Assembly: GCA_946902875.1 (NCBI GenBank)
Contig: OX336342.1
Location: 16,919,523 to 16,983,522 of the forward strand
Direction of reading: 5' to 3'
Source: Nematopogon swammerdamellus
Taxonomy: Eukaryota > Arthropoda > Insecta > Lepidoptera > Adelidae
DNA length: 64,000 nucleotides
Positions 49,621 through 60,908 of this stretch are shown piece after piece. Numbering within the stretch: position 1 is the stretch's first letter; each line of letters opens with the position of its first letter. The translations under genes were made by a program, and so were the position numbers. Under the pieces are notes generated by a model. It saw only the letters and a program-made list of their open reading frames with translations. It did no database searches and was not told the DNA's origin.

Positions 49621-50224
49621 AGAACGTTACCTTCTCCGAATCGCTCTTCCTGTGACCTGTTATAATCATGTACTTCTCACTTGTGAAATAACGCTGACCG
49701 CTCTGACTTTACTCTTTGGCTCTGCCACAATGTAGAATAAATAAATTCCATTATTTTCCAAACTGACGTCAACAAAGATGGTTGTCATAGTAACCCCCCA
49801 ACACAGATTACTGTCCCAGAGTTGACAGACTAGAGATGGTTTGCCCAACAGAACCACAGACCACCTAACCCACAGACCTAACCGGACCTCCTGACAATTC
49901 CTTTCCTGATCTGAGAGTACAATACTCTTTGGACAGGCAACCAAACTCTAGATGTCGCCATCCACAATGAAAACTAAGACCCCCCTGCATCCAGTTGACG
50001 TAGTGGTTATATTCTCTTTGCCAGTTGACGTTTACATGTAAACAAATGGCCGTCCCGTCTTCCCTTCTATGTACGTGATTATTTTTTGCTGATTTTCACA
50101 AATTCGTTATTATGATTGAGTACTAACCTATCCTATGTCAATTTCGCGATGTTCTAGAACATTTTGGTATATCTTTCATTGAGAATCGACGCTTCTTCTA
50201 GGCGCTACGCTCTTTCTAACCCTC
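49621..50224. other. Possible LTR remnant, otherwise unassigned
   Basis: On the minus strand a TGTGGCAGAGCC-type motif (near 49730) follows ...TTCTACA, which could be an LTR end and primer-binding site ahead of the gag relic. The second LTR was not found. A 92-codon minus frame here has no motif. Confidence 0.25.
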
Positions 50225-50325
50225 ATACATACATACATACATACATACATACATACATACAAACATTCAGGCTAAACACATTACCCTCCTGTTGGCTTCG
50301 CCGTAGTCGGGTAAAAAAGTTAAAT
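50225..50325 (+). repeat. (CATA)n plus repeat end
   Basis: About nine CATA units, AAACATTCAGGCTAAACACA, TTACCCTCCTGTTGGCTTCG and CCGTAGTCGGGTAAAAAA, a common lepidopteran repeat end. Confidence 0.7.
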
Positions 50326-51460
50326 ATCTGTCTTTTTCGTGTCGTGATTTCTTAAGGTGGGATTGATATATCCCGCCCTCTTAATTACTCTTAAGTATTG
50401 TTTTCTCAGCATTTATTATGGCAACTGCATGCTTTACTAAAAACTTGATTCCTAAAACGCATTCAAAAGCATCAATTATGGTAAATTAAAATTCATAAAA
50501 TTAGAGATAAAGAGCGCACGTTTCAAATAAGAATGGTAAAACGTCTTCAAGTTTTCAAATTATCTGAATATCAGGCACCTAATCTACGTACATATAGTAT
50601 ATTTAATTTCGTAACTAGCATTTTGAAACCATGATTGTAATTGCAATGAAAACTTGAAATATGACTAAGTATGCTACGGTTGAAACCAACACATATAAAT
50701 AAAAGTTTAAATTGAACTCTCACCTTGAGCCACATTCTCAATATTCCCTACCATATGAAGTAGTCCTCGAAGCATTAAACTTTATTTCGGGCATTTCTCA
50801 TAGCAGGCGTTGGCTGCTGTAATGGTCGAATTACCATAAACGGGCCATAAACGCAGGCAAGCGTACCACCGCACCCATTGCATAAGGCGAGCGGGCTCCT
50901 GGACAATAAAATGAAAATGCTCGCGGGTTGATCTTGAATTGAGTGAACTACATACGGGCAAAAATTAAATTAAGTATGCACCTGGTAAGATAGCATGCAA
51001 ATAGAAAATTTCTAATGGCGTGGCATCTAGCTTCACCAGGAACATCGAGATCTACCATGCAGGTGATGTAGATAGCCAACACGATTTTTTGAAACGAAGT
51101 ACCTTTTCGCACGTTACACTCCAGCCAGACACTTGGCGAATGAGAGCTAGGCCGAAAAAAGTTTAAGACTTCGGCTGTAGTATGTTTGTTTACAAGCGTA
51201 TGTTTATGTATAAGTATATTACTGCAGTATAGACGTCATTAATTTGATAAATTTTTCATTTAATTACTTTCAAACATTGTTAATTTATTTCATTGTGCCT
51301 ATTTAGCGAAACGTACTTCGTTCCAACCGGGTGTCCCACGATACCTCTCGTCTTTTTAAAAATAAATTACAAGACATTTTTTGGACTATGTTATTATAAT
51401 AATTTTAGTTTAGTTAATCTGTATAAATTGCATTGTTGGGTGGGACAAAACAAAACATTA
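50326..51460. other. No recognised feature
   Basis: AT-rich, apparently unique DNA without supported genes. Confidence 0.45.
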
Positions 51461-51552
51461 TGACGAACCATACTGAATATGCATTTGTGTTAATGAAATA
51501 TTGTTAATATCGTCAGCTATTTATAGCGAAATAAATATCTGAATCTGAATAA
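51461..51552 (+). mobile_element. LINE 3' end, copy 2
   Basis: TGACGAACCATACTGAATAT, TTAATGAAATATTGTTAATA, GAAATAAATATCTGAATCTG match 30738-30837 in reverse. Ends in a (TCTGAA)n terminus. Confidence 0.7.
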
Positions 51553-52757
51553 TCCTAGGTTTCACAAAACAAAAACTATTACGTAAGCGTACATTAGAAT
51601 ATTTGTGTAAGAAAAAAAAGTCAAACCTAATGGATTTTTTTTTAGTTCGTAAAATTAATTGTTGTAATAATATTGAGAAACCAATTTGGGTCTCTCTGGA
51701 ACTCGAGCTGGAACTCCTTTTTCAGGAGTGTACGCTGCAATAACGCTGTATCAAAGCAGAAACGTCTATGCTAATAATCGCTTTAGAGAGCTGTGGATCT
51801 GTAAAAGTTAGCGAACACTCGTACCTTCTGAAAGTGAGTTAGGTAACTCATTGTCAACACCCCGAGTATGTGGATTGTGGATAGAGAGCCGAGAAAGGCG
51901 CATGTAACTTTGAGTGAGAGGAAGTTGTTCAGTTTGCGCTTCAACCAAAATACTGGAGCTTCTGATGAATCAGAATTGTAAGTTATTGCGACATAGCCAA
52001 CGTACCTGTGTACAATTTTACAGTTATTTAATGCTTTATTTTTGTCGCACATATGGGGACGTTTTAGTGGTGAATATTTCCTTGTGATTTATTCAATTTT
52101 ATTTAATTCGACTTTATTTTTATTCTGAAATACCTAAAATTTGCTGAGATATTTCTAATATCCTTGTTTGACAGCTACCAAGTTAAAATATGGCAACTTT
52201 ATTTATATGTCGTAAATATTGCAATAATTTTCTATTAAAAGTTGACAGTTGTCAAAGTGAATGCAACAAAACCATGAACGCACAATTCTTAAAAAAAAAA
52301 ATATGTCTTACATCTTAATTCTTAGCTCTCGCTGTGGGCAATATTTTTGTGAATAAGTGACGTAATCAAGCGGAAGTGACGTAATTTTGTGAGTGAAGCT
52401 CCGCATGTCAACAGCTGTCAACCGTGCTAGATTTCCGTAGCTAGATGTTACACATCTTTGGCGACTACTTTAAGACTCTTTTTCTTATTAATCCGCCCCT
52501 TTCGCACTAAGACGAATTAGTCCCTCTCCACATTTATGTAAACTCAAAGATGATGCCAAAAGTCAAAGCTAAAGGCTATTAATCCACTGCCTTCGCATGC
52601 CCTCGCCTTTTAACAAAATAGACATTCACTAATTGGCGCAATGTCGAGAATCGCTCCGCGGCGCTCGCTGCAGCGACTCCGGACTACGAGTGGTCTCTAG
52701 AGCGTGATGAGCGTGGAAAAAGATATTCAGAAATGACATTGTTATACATTGTTACAC
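51553..52757. other. Mostly unassigned DNA
   Basis: A minus frame at 51783-52052 begins with a short M-C-D-K-N-K-A-L-N-N stretch that meets a CACAG|GTACGT donor near 52006, but no further exon was found. CGCGGCGCTCGCTGCAGCG at 52658 is a small GC patch. Confidence 0.35.
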
Positions 52758-53140
52758 ATCAGCCTCGGTAGCTCAGTGGTGCGGTCAGTCGACTGTTGTT
52801 AAGCACACCTGAGAGAGGTCAGTACTTGGATGGGTGACCACTCCATCGTTGGAGGCTGACCGTGGTTCGGATTCCACGTTAAACTATAGGTCCCTTCCCT
52901 TCTTACCTTCCTAGGTGGTAGGGTTTATCCCGGCCGGGTTGATACCACCGCACTGAGGGAAACGTCGGTCGAAACGGCTATGTAAATAGTTCGTGTCTTT
53001 CGTCCAGTTCAGTGTAGCCAGCGCGAAATGAAGGGAAGCACTGACATGGCACCTAGTTCACCCGTTGTTATGGGCTGACATCACGGATCTTGTAGGTGAT
53101 GTAGCCAGCCAACCGTGTCAGTTTCAATAAAATAAAAAAA
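52758..53140 (+). mobile_element. Composite tRNA/5S-head SINE, full-length
   Basis: ATCAGCCTCGGTAGCTCAG, TTGTTAAGCACACC, GGTCAGTACTTGGATGGG, TGACCACTCC, GGAGGCTGACC and CGTGGTTCGGATTCCACG (a perfect T arm). Body to CCGTGTCAGTTTCAATAAAA. Confidence 0.9.
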
Positions 53141-53530
53141 ATTAAAACGTTGTTCCATTTGGCCCGCATGCACTCCATTTGGCGGCAGACGGAGGCCATG
53201 TTGTAGAAAAGACGGTAAACGGAGCTAGTTGTTCCTAGGATGGAGACCACGAAGCGACTTGGACGAGGTAAACCGAAGATCACGCTGATTGGAGAATACG
53301 TAGACAGGTCAACGTGCAGAAGTACACAAACATATGTTAAAAGAAGAAGAATAAAAAGAAGGTGCGTATGTAAACAAGTGTGATAGAAATAGACATGACA
53401 TTTTTGCTCACTTTTCTTTTTTAATCTCGGACTATTATTCCCTCATTCGAATTCCCTTCTCGTTGAATTCGCCTTGTTATTTATTGTTTTGAACGATTCA
53501 CCTCTTTGATAAGTCGAACGTCTGTTCCAG
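53141..53530. other. No recognised feature
   Basis: CGTTGTTCCATTTGGC, ATGGAGACCACGAAGCGA and GTAAACCGAAGATCACGCTG at 53150-53290 look like a retroelement protein fragment on the plus strand but no frame was established. Confidence 0.3.
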
Positions 53531-53617
53531 GTATTTGTTTCCATGTTGATGAGCGAACTGGCTCGTCGAGGCGGGACGCCGACGGTGGCCAGTATGACTT
53601 GCTCCCAGAGCGACTAG
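53531..53617 (+). CDS. Candidate terminal exon, product unrecognised
   Basis: CGTCTGTTCCAG (acceptor) is followed by 28 open codons with balanced composition, V-F-V-S-M-L-M-S-E-L-A-R-R-G-G-T-P-T-V, ending T-C-S-Q-S-D and TAG. A second frame stays open to 53662. An AATAAA lies at about 54000. Too short for recognition. Confidence 0.25.
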   Translation, partial: VFVSMLMSELARRGGTPTVASMTCSQSD

Positions 53618-54057
53618 AGCCAGTGGCTCAGAGCATGAGAGGCTGTCAGTGGTCGGTGATATAACGTAACGCGGACAGATTTAGTTAGCTGACTGCAATG
53701 ACATTATAATTTTTAACATATAATTAATTCGCTGACTGTGATAATTGGTAACTGTAGGTAGTGATACTGTCGTGAATTATAATTTTATTGTAGTCGTGAA
53801 AAATTGTGTATAGGTTTGTGATGGGCCTACGCGTTCTTCTTTTGGATAAATCAACAGTGTAAAAGTTTGTTACATCACGAAGGGTCTCTTTGAATTTGAA
53901 TTGGAGTGGATGACGTCTTTCCAACCTCAGCCATATTTTTAACCAATTGAATTTGTACCCACATAATGTTTTTTTTTTGGGCATACAAAGTCAGTGAAAC
54001 AATAAAAGAAGTACCTAAGTATAAAAAAATTAAAGTAGACTACTATTGGTTCTGTCC
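53618..54057. other. No recognised gene
   Basis: The 86-codon minus frame at 53724-53984 contains R-R-T-R-R-P-I-T-N-L-Y but shows no known motif; its plus strand GATGGGCCTACGCGTTCTTC may be repeat-derived. Confidence 0.3.
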
Positions 54058-54091
54058 ACACACTGAGATAGGACTTTCGATCTCAGTGTGT
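54058..54091. repeat. Perfect 12-bp-arm hairpin
   Basis: ACACACTGAGAT and ATCTCAGTGTGT around AGGACTTTCG, extended outwards by GTCC/TCCA partial matches. Confidence 0.8.
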
Positions 54092-55204
54092 CCACCCGTC
54101 ACAGACTGTATCTGAATCGACCTTCGTAAATGATAACTAGTACTAGCCAGAGAGCCACAAACCACGCATCCTCGCTTCACTGCCGCGTATTCAGTGTTCA
54201 TTTTGTATATTTATTTTGATTCAGGCTCAGTTTCCCTGAGGGGAATTAGTTTCAGCTGCCGCTTTGGTCTACCTTCACGATAATACGGGTAGTCTGGCGC
54301 CTCCGGGTGAGGTTCAGAGCGAATTCAACGCGGGTAATCCGACTACACATCGGTACTGTTACTGATTGATTGTTTTCCAATTGCCCAATCCTCCTTCCCT
54401 TGTCCGGATAGCCCGAAGCGTTGTATTCTGATGCACATAGGCTCGACTAAAACGTTTTGGACGTTCGAAATGGATGGACATCAAAGAGTGAGAAGCATTG
54501 CCGCCTACATATTCTCTTTCATAATTGATGTGAAAAAGAATGGCCGCAAGTATCGGTGCTCTCACTAGCATATTATTACGCTACTGTTGCCATAAGAGGC
54601 TTTAAGTGCGAGCGATAAAGTTAGTAGTGAACGCCATCTTTTATGACTAGTCGTACTTTCGAAGTGCGGTAATTATTTATTTGTATTGATTATTACGTAA
54701 AATACGCTGAATGACAAACACATTTTGGGTTCAAATAAAGACAAATAAAGTGTACTATTTGGGAGACATCAGCGAAGATGTATTTGTATACCCACTACTA
54801 CTGCACTTAATCCATGTCACAGAACAAGCACGGTGACATATTAGGGTCCTTTCTTAGATCCGGCTTAGTACTTCAACGCTCCGATTTTCCCAAATAGCCA
54901 GAAGGGGTGTCCGGTGATGTTAACATCCCAAATATCCTCGATGTCCCTTTGTCTAGCTCGGTTGCTTCCGGAGAATTGTGTCTAGAACTTCCGACGATCT
55001 TCAAGTAGATGTGAACTGATATATCGCGTGGAGCTGTTACACGTGATAACTGCTTCGATCATTTCCTTTCAAACACCATACAGCTGTAATGTTGCGGTTG
55101 CCAACAGAATGTTACGACGTTCGAGTTGTCGTCGCGTCAAATTGTCCCTTGCGCTCACTTTGGCTCAACGACGTGAGTGGGATGTTCTTGCCCCTGAGCA
55201 GTGA
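54092..55204. other. No recognised feature
   Basis: Mixed DNA; a small match to a transposon-like CAGGCTCAGTTTCCCTGAGG palindromic piece near 54223. No gene supported. Confidence 0.4.
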
Positions 55205-55231
55205 AGACAAAGCAAAGCAAAGCAAAGCAAA
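55205..55231 (+). repeat. (AAAGC)n microsatellite
   Basis: Five AAAGC units. Confidence 0.85.
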
Positions 55232-55783
55232 GAATATAAGGCTGATCACAGTTTTGAAGACCAACTATCATGAGGGCTATCATGAGGTTGTTATGAAATA
55301 TATTCAGAAATTAGTATAATATGCTTCACATTTCAGAGTAGGTAGATATAAAACAATGAAATCTGAATTAATCGACATACAATAGCGTTTCCCAGTGGGG
55401 TAGGCAGAGACAACGCATGTATGAAGAACATTATGAGAGCGGAAGAGGTGACAGTTTCGCTCTTTTGTGACCATAAATACCGAACCTGACTATACTTTAG
55501 TAGCAGTAGTAATAAAATTAGCTTCTTGACAAGACATGCATGTTCAAGTGTAGCAACAAGCACGATGCAACTTCACAAGGACTCTTCTGCGTAGAGGAGA
55601 GGACAATGTTAGCATACTCTGATTACACCTACACAGAATTTGGACATGTTTTCAGAAGAGCTCTTGAAGGATTGAACGAGATCCATTATCGGGGCTTGGC
55701 CAGATAGCTTGAATAAAGAAATAAAATGGGCGACGTGATATATTGTATACTGTTTATAGACCATCATTGTGGTAGATTCTACG
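55232..55783. other. No recognised feature
   Basis: CAGTGGGGTAGGCAGAGACA near 55394 is a common lepidopteran retroelement phrase. Otherwise nothing. Confidence 0.35.
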
Positions 55784-55862
55784 CTCGAATTTGTCACAAT
55801 TTGCGTTTTATATCCGGTTTGATTACACCTACGAAGAAGAGCCGACAAGCCCCTTCGCAGGG
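55784..55862 (-). mobile_element. LINE/SINE 3' tail fragment
   Basis: CGAATTTGTCACAATTTGCG, TATATCCGGTTTGATTACAC, CTACGAAGAAGAGCCGACAA is the reverse complement of the tail at 58862-58945. Confidence 0.65.
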
Positions 55863-56949
55863 TTTTTTAAGAGTATCTTATTACAATATTTAATGACTAT
55901 CCACATAATAATATTGCTTACATTTATCGAAAATATAGTTCGAGAGCAAGATTTCAAAAATTTACTGAGAATTATGACTACAAAATACATAGGATATTCC
56001 ATATTATATAATGAAATGGTTTAAGGTTTTTTCTAAAAATAAAATATCTAACTGGGCACTGTAGCAGTTGGCTAGAGTTGGACGAAATATTAGTAGGCTA
56101 CTAAGTAAAACATTAACCATACCTCGCTTCTCTCTCAGTCAACAGTACAGTCTAGTAGTTATTATTAGCTTTATTTTATTTAATAAGTTTGGTTAAATGG
56201 TTGTAATTTTATTATACTTAATTATAAATCTAACCATATGACTTATTAAAACAAATAGTGAAGAATCAATTAAATATATAAGTGTATTAATAATATTAGA
56301 GGTAGGCGTTTCCGTAGGTAACTCTACGTGCGTGAATTTCATCATGGTACGGTTATTTATTCAAAAAACCTAAATTGTATTCTAAAAGGCAGACCTCTAC
56401 CACCACTTTTATTTCCAAGCCACAATGCCAACGGATAGAGAATAAATCGAAAAAGACATAACTCGCCGAGAATAATTTCTCTCCTAGAAAGAGATCCCTG
56501 AAGGGCTTTTTGCCTCGACACAGACGTATCCTTGCAAAATGTAGAGCTGCTCGAGGTATTTCAAATAAATAATAATATTGAAACTAGGGTTGGCACAAGT
56601 CCAAGCCTGGCTATGGATCGGCCGACGGGCTAGAGGACTATTATAGTAGGCCAGCAGCGGAGGCGGCGTATACGATATTATGTGAACTCTGTGCAATGTT
56701 CGTCATACTCGGATGCGCTTTGGGTAGTTTGACACGCTGTTTGGTTTCTCTTCCATTTTAGAATTCATCTCGTCGAACAATTTTATTCATTGCATAGGTA
56801 TATGTATTGAGACTCTACAACTTAAAAATAACTTAATCGTATTATATACATGGATTGCATTTATATAACCGAATTTATTTTTATAGAAATATGGGAGGAA
56901 AACATTGATGGTATGTTGATTTAATTCCAACCATAAAAAAGCGTGTCAG
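55863..56949. other. No recognised feature
   Basis: AT-rich, apparently unique DNA; frames at 55791-56024 and 56484-56696 have no motif. Confidence 0.45.
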
Positions 56950-57003
56950 CGAGGTGTTCTGTCAATAAAAACGTGTCAACGTTTTAATTGACAGAACACC
57001 TCG
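56950..57003. repeat. 25-bp-arm hairpin
   Basis: CGAGGTGTTCTGTCAATAAA, AACGT pairs with ACGTTTTAATTGACAGAACA, CCTCG (one mismatch) around GTCA. Confidence 0.85.
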
Positions 57004-57328
57004 ATCGTTAACGCGATGTTCGGTTTGCATTGAACAAACTGGGTATCATTCAAGGTATTAGGTATCTCAATAATTAATATTATAAAGTATTAGTAAAATA
57101 TTATGTTTTTAATTATCAAACTTTTAATGCACCCCAAGGAATAAGGATACAAGGGATACAAATTGTCGAGCACGGGGAAATTCATTGTGCAAAAAATAAT
57201 ACAAAATCTGTCACACTTATTTACTTACTTGTCTATCTAAAAATATGCTAAGTACCTATGAGCTGCCTATGCTAATTCTGTGCATTAGTAGATTATATAA
57301 ATAAATGACGAGTTTATAAGCATATTTT
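57004..57328. other. No recognised feature
   Basis: AT-rich spacer. Confidence 0.5.
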
Positions 57329-57635
57329 TCTATGGAACCTCACATAGTTTGCTGCCTACTAACACCCGTGATGTCAGCCCATACATCTTGTTCGTGCCAG
57401 CTACACGCTGAACTAAGTGGAAACCCCGAAATATTTGCATAGCCATTTCGACCGACCTTTCAGTCTGGTGGAACAATCCCGAGGGGTTAAATCCTACCAC
57501 CTAGTAAGGTGGAAGGAATGGGACTTACAGTAATATGTGAAATCCGAACCACGATCTGTCTCAACGGTAGAATGGTCACCCGTCCAAGTTCTGACTGCGC
57601 CAGGGTATCCCACCATCAACCTTCCGAGGCTAGCA
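57329..57635 (-). mobile_element. Composite SINE, old diverged copy
   Basis: CTATGGAACCTCACATAGTT, CCGTGATGTCAGCCCATACA, the body with many changes, CTACCACCTAGTAAGGTGG, GGTCACCCGTCCAAGTTCTG (5S part) and CTTCCGAGGCTAGC (head). The strong divergence shows the family has a long history here. Confidence 0.75.
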
Positions 57636-58071
57636 ATAATAATAATAAAAAAAAACACACACAACAACAACATTTCTATTCATTTGAATGTTTTGGACTT
57701 AATACCAAATGTAGCTTAGGTGATTTAATTCAAATGTAAAATAAAGGCAGATTTAATTTACAAAGAGCCTTTTAGATATTTTATATTAGGGCTAAAATAA
57801 AGGTACATACAGCGTTCGGAGGCCAAGTCACTGTCCGTCCACGAACCCGCACCCGCACGGGGACGCTGCGTCAAATTACAAAGGGATTATGGAAATTAAT
57901 GGGGACATGTCCTGCGACTGTATTAAAATATTTGCGGCAGCAATATTGTTTTATTTTAGTTACCATTTCGTCGCTGTAAATAAATGTGACAGACTCAGCG
58001 ACTTTACCATCAGAGTAGGAAAGCTTGATAGTTATTTTGTCCTAATACTTTGCTAAACGTGGAGGTCGGTG
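57636..58071. other. No recognised feature
   Basis: AT-rich, with a scrap of body 2 (TTTGCTAAACGTGGAGGTCG) at 58050-58069. Confidence 0.4.
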
Positions 58072-58228
58072 TTTTTTAGGGTTCCGTATCCGTCGTACGG
58101 GACCCTATTACTAAGCCTACACCGTCCGTCCGTCCGTTCGTCCGTCTGTCCGAGGCCTGTATCTCCTGAACCGTAATAGGTAGGCCGGTGAAATTTTCTC
58201 AGAATATGTGTTATTATGGCTGATATAA
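58072..58228 (-). repeat. GGGTTCCGTA repeat, truncated
   Basis: TTTTTTAGGGTTCCGTATCC, GTCCGTCCGTTCGTCCGTC, TATCTCCTGAACCGTAATAG, TGTTATTATGGCTGATATAA, then a break. Confidence 0.75.
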
Positions 58229-58249
58229 ATAACATAATTAAGTTGACAC

Positions 58250-58392
58250 AAATTACGTATCAAAGTTTGACAAAGGCCCTTTACACCTGATACACTTAAT
58301 TAATAAGTCTTTGTAGCCAGAACTCTCAGTAAAATTGTTAATCTTGCTCTCAAGCTGTGTTTACGATAGACTGGAGGTAGGCGATGTATTAT
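58250..58392 (+). repeat. Dispersed repeat E, copy 2
   Basis: AATTACGTATCAAAGTTTGA, ACACCTGATACACTTAATTA, TTTGTAGCCAGAACTCTC, matching 16576-16714. Confidence 0.7.
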
Positions 58393-58430
58393 GTGGCTAG
58401 TCACTAAAATAATTGTAATAATATGTATGA

Positions 58431-58766
58431 AAAAAACCGGCCAAGTGCGAGTCGAACTCGCGCACCGAGGGTTCCGTATCGCCATGCCATGGTTAGCGCC
58501 ACTCACGCCATCTATGGCGTGTTATGAAATGCTTCATATTAGTTAAAATTCATGATTAGTTAAAATGCTTCATAGTCTATTCGGTAGATGGCGCGCGCGC
58601 ATACAACTTTTTGGTTTCTTTTATGGGAACGCCCATGAATTTTTAACTTTTCATTATTTTTATTATTTGTTGTTATATCCGCCATAATAAATAACACATA
58701 TTCTGTAAAAATTTCAACGGACTACCTATTACGGTTCAAGAGATACAGCCCTTGGACAGACGGACG

Positions 58767-58797
<31 letters not shown>

Positions 58798-58858
58798 AGA
58801 CAGACAGACGGCGTAGGCTTAGTAATAGGCTTCCGTACGGGATACGGAAACCTAAAAA
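58431..58858 (+). repeat. GGGTTCCGTA repeat, full-length
   Basis: AAAAAACCGGCCAAGTGCGA, GAGGGTTCCGTATCGCCATG, GATGGCGCGCGCGCATAC, GACAGACGGACGGACGGAC runs and GGGATACGGAAACCTAAAAA. Confidence 0.85.
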
Positions 58859-58980
58859 TACCCTGCCAAGTTTCTTGCCGGTTCTTCTTCGTGGGTGTAA
58901 TCAAACCGGATAGGATAAATGTGACAAGTTTGAGTACTGAGTTTTACTGTCATATGAATGATCAATAAACAATTACACAG
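58859..58980 (+). mobile_element. LINE/SINE 3' tail
   Basis: CTGCCAAGTTTCTTGCCGGT, TCTTCTTCGTGGGTGTAATC, AAACCGGATAGGATAAATGT, GACAAGTTTGAGTACTG and AATCAATAAACAATTA-type end; the best copy of the tail family. It abuts the preceding repeat. Confidence 0.7.
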
Positions 58981-59204
58981 TTACAAATGGTGCTTACGTA
59001 ACATACAAATGGCTGAAATAAACCTACGCAATATCTGTGAACGCTGTTAGGGACACATCGCCTGAACCTATAAAAGCCTGTATATTGCTTGACCAACATA
59101 CAGAATACACACGCGCAGGAGATTGTGTTTGCGTTCAGTAGTTTGGATAGTGCCTCCGAAATAACTTGACTTGAGTATTACAAACATACAGTTTTTAATA
59201 TGTC

Positions 59205-59442
59205 ACTCACCTGATATCAGACGTCATGTCAGTGCCTTGTCAGTGTTCTCCTTTGGACGTGTCGGCTACACTGAACTATAAGGGCAACACGGACTATTGT
59301 AATAGACGTTTGAACTGACCTTGATTCACTGCAATGGTACCAATTCAGACGGGCTAAACCTAACCTAACCTAACACCTAGACTAGATACGGTGAAGATAT
59401 GGACCTACAGTTTCACATGCAATCGGAACTGAGGAGCAATTA
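59205..59442 (-). mobile_element. Composite SINE, old diverged fragment
   Basis: CATGTCAGTGCCTTGTCAG, TCGGCTACACTGAACTA, ACGGACTATTGTAATAG, then CTAACCTAACCTAACACC (slippage in the CCCTACCACC part) and GGACCTACAGTTTCACATG. Confidence 0.65.
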
Positions 59443-59463
59443 GAATTTAAGAAGTATTATATA

Positions 59464-59828
59464 CTAGCTTTTGCCCGCGGCTTCGCTCGCGTGCCATTCG
59501 TATTTAAAAAGAAGAAAGTAAGTAAGCCCGCTACAGTACCATTATTTCGGCGGGCGGAACAAATCGGTTTGTATGAGAGCCACATTTTAGCGTAACCGGA
59601 ACTTAATTTTATTTAGCCTATCCTGTGTCACGTATAATCAAATGTGCTTGTACTAAGTTTCATCGAATTCGGATGATCGGTTTAAGAGTTATGGAGGACC
59701 ATACATACATACATACAGAAAATATTTCTAAAAATCGTAAATTTAGTTTTAATATCATACATAGAGTCTACAAACTCATAAAACAAAGTAACTTACTCCA
59801 AGACCGTCCCTTACAGATTTATTATTAG
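59464..59828 (-). mobile_element. Helitron-like element, copy 2
   Basis: CTAGCTTTTGCCCGCGGCTT, CGCTCGCG (3' end reversed), then CGGGCGGAACAAATCGGTTT, CTATCCTGTGTCACGT, GGATGATCGGTTTAAGAG and ACTCCAAGACCGTCCCTTAC. It matches 20168-20536. Confidence 0.7.
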
Positions 59829-60535
59829 TGGTGATTCCTTTATTAACACATATTCTTAAAACTAATTTTGTACATATTCAAAACCTAACATAAAAAACAT
59901 ATACAAAATTAACCTTAAAAAAATGGAGTTTCCGTGATATTATTATTATTTTATTTATAATATTTCTTGGTAGGGCTTTTGTTTTGGTATTGCAATATTG
60001 TAGTTTAGTTAATTTAAATTTGAACGGTACCTAGTAGGTACTATCAAACTATGAACGTGAAAGAACGTGATCAACCTCAATGGGAACCAAACCCCCCATT
60101 AGCTTACTAACCGAGGTCTTTACCTCTTGTTCACTTGCCTACAAACTGTCGAGGTTTGCCAGGAAACTGAATAGGTACTATTCGCTCTTAGGCAATAGAA
60201 TCGAGAACAAATCAGAGCTAAAATGAAAACGCCATTCACACATTGAGGGTCTGAAAACCTCTGAGATGTCAAGTAGCGGAAATGGAAAAGCGAAATTCAG
60301 TCTGGATCTATGCGAGCCTTTGTTCTGTGTGAATAGTCTACAGCGTAAATACCACAACCTCCAAAAGCCTTGGAAGATGAAGCTCACCTCGTCTCTTAAG
60401 AGGAAAGCTTTCAGCAATTTGTCGACTTTACCTAATTGTTGGCTATACTCGTAGAACTCTTTTTATTTCCAAGCTCTGTTGAGTAAAAAAATAATTCAAA
60501 TAAAATCAATTCTTTTTAAACATAATAATAATTGG
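59829..60535. other. No recognised feature
   Basis: AT-rich; opposing frames at 60178-60454 overlap and have no motif. Confidence 0.45.
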
Positions 60536-60908
60536 CCAAGTAACAGGAAATTAAAATCACTCAAATGCGATTCGGACTCGCGCACCGAGGGTTTCGTACC
60601 GCCGGTTTTTATTATTTGTTGTTTACTTTAGAGTTTGCACTATGATCACACCAAGTTTGACGTTTTTATGTATACCGTTTTTACCATAGAGCAAAAACAA
60701 AAATACCTTTCTTGTATGGTCTTGTACCTCCTTCATTTTTTTACTTTTTGTATTTTTCTCATTATTTGTGTAAGCGCCATAAAAAGACATATTTTATGAA
60801 ATTTTCAACCGGCTGCCTATTACACTTTCAAAAGATACAGTCCTTAGGACGGACAGACGTACAGCGTAGGCTTAGTAATAGGCTTCCGTGCTGATACGGA
60901 ACCCTAAA
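60536..60908 (+). repeat. GGGTTCCGTA repeat, old copy
   Basis: GGCCAAGTAACAGGAAA, CGGACTCGCGCACCGAGGGT, TTCGTACCGCCGG, CAACCGGCTGCCTATTACAC, GGCTTAGTAATAGGCTTCCG and GATACGGAACCCTAAAAA. Confidence 0.75.

Noticed and set aside
59355..59376. Insect telomere repeat (CCTAA)n
   Set aside because: Only three units, arising within the CTACCACC part of an old SINE copy.
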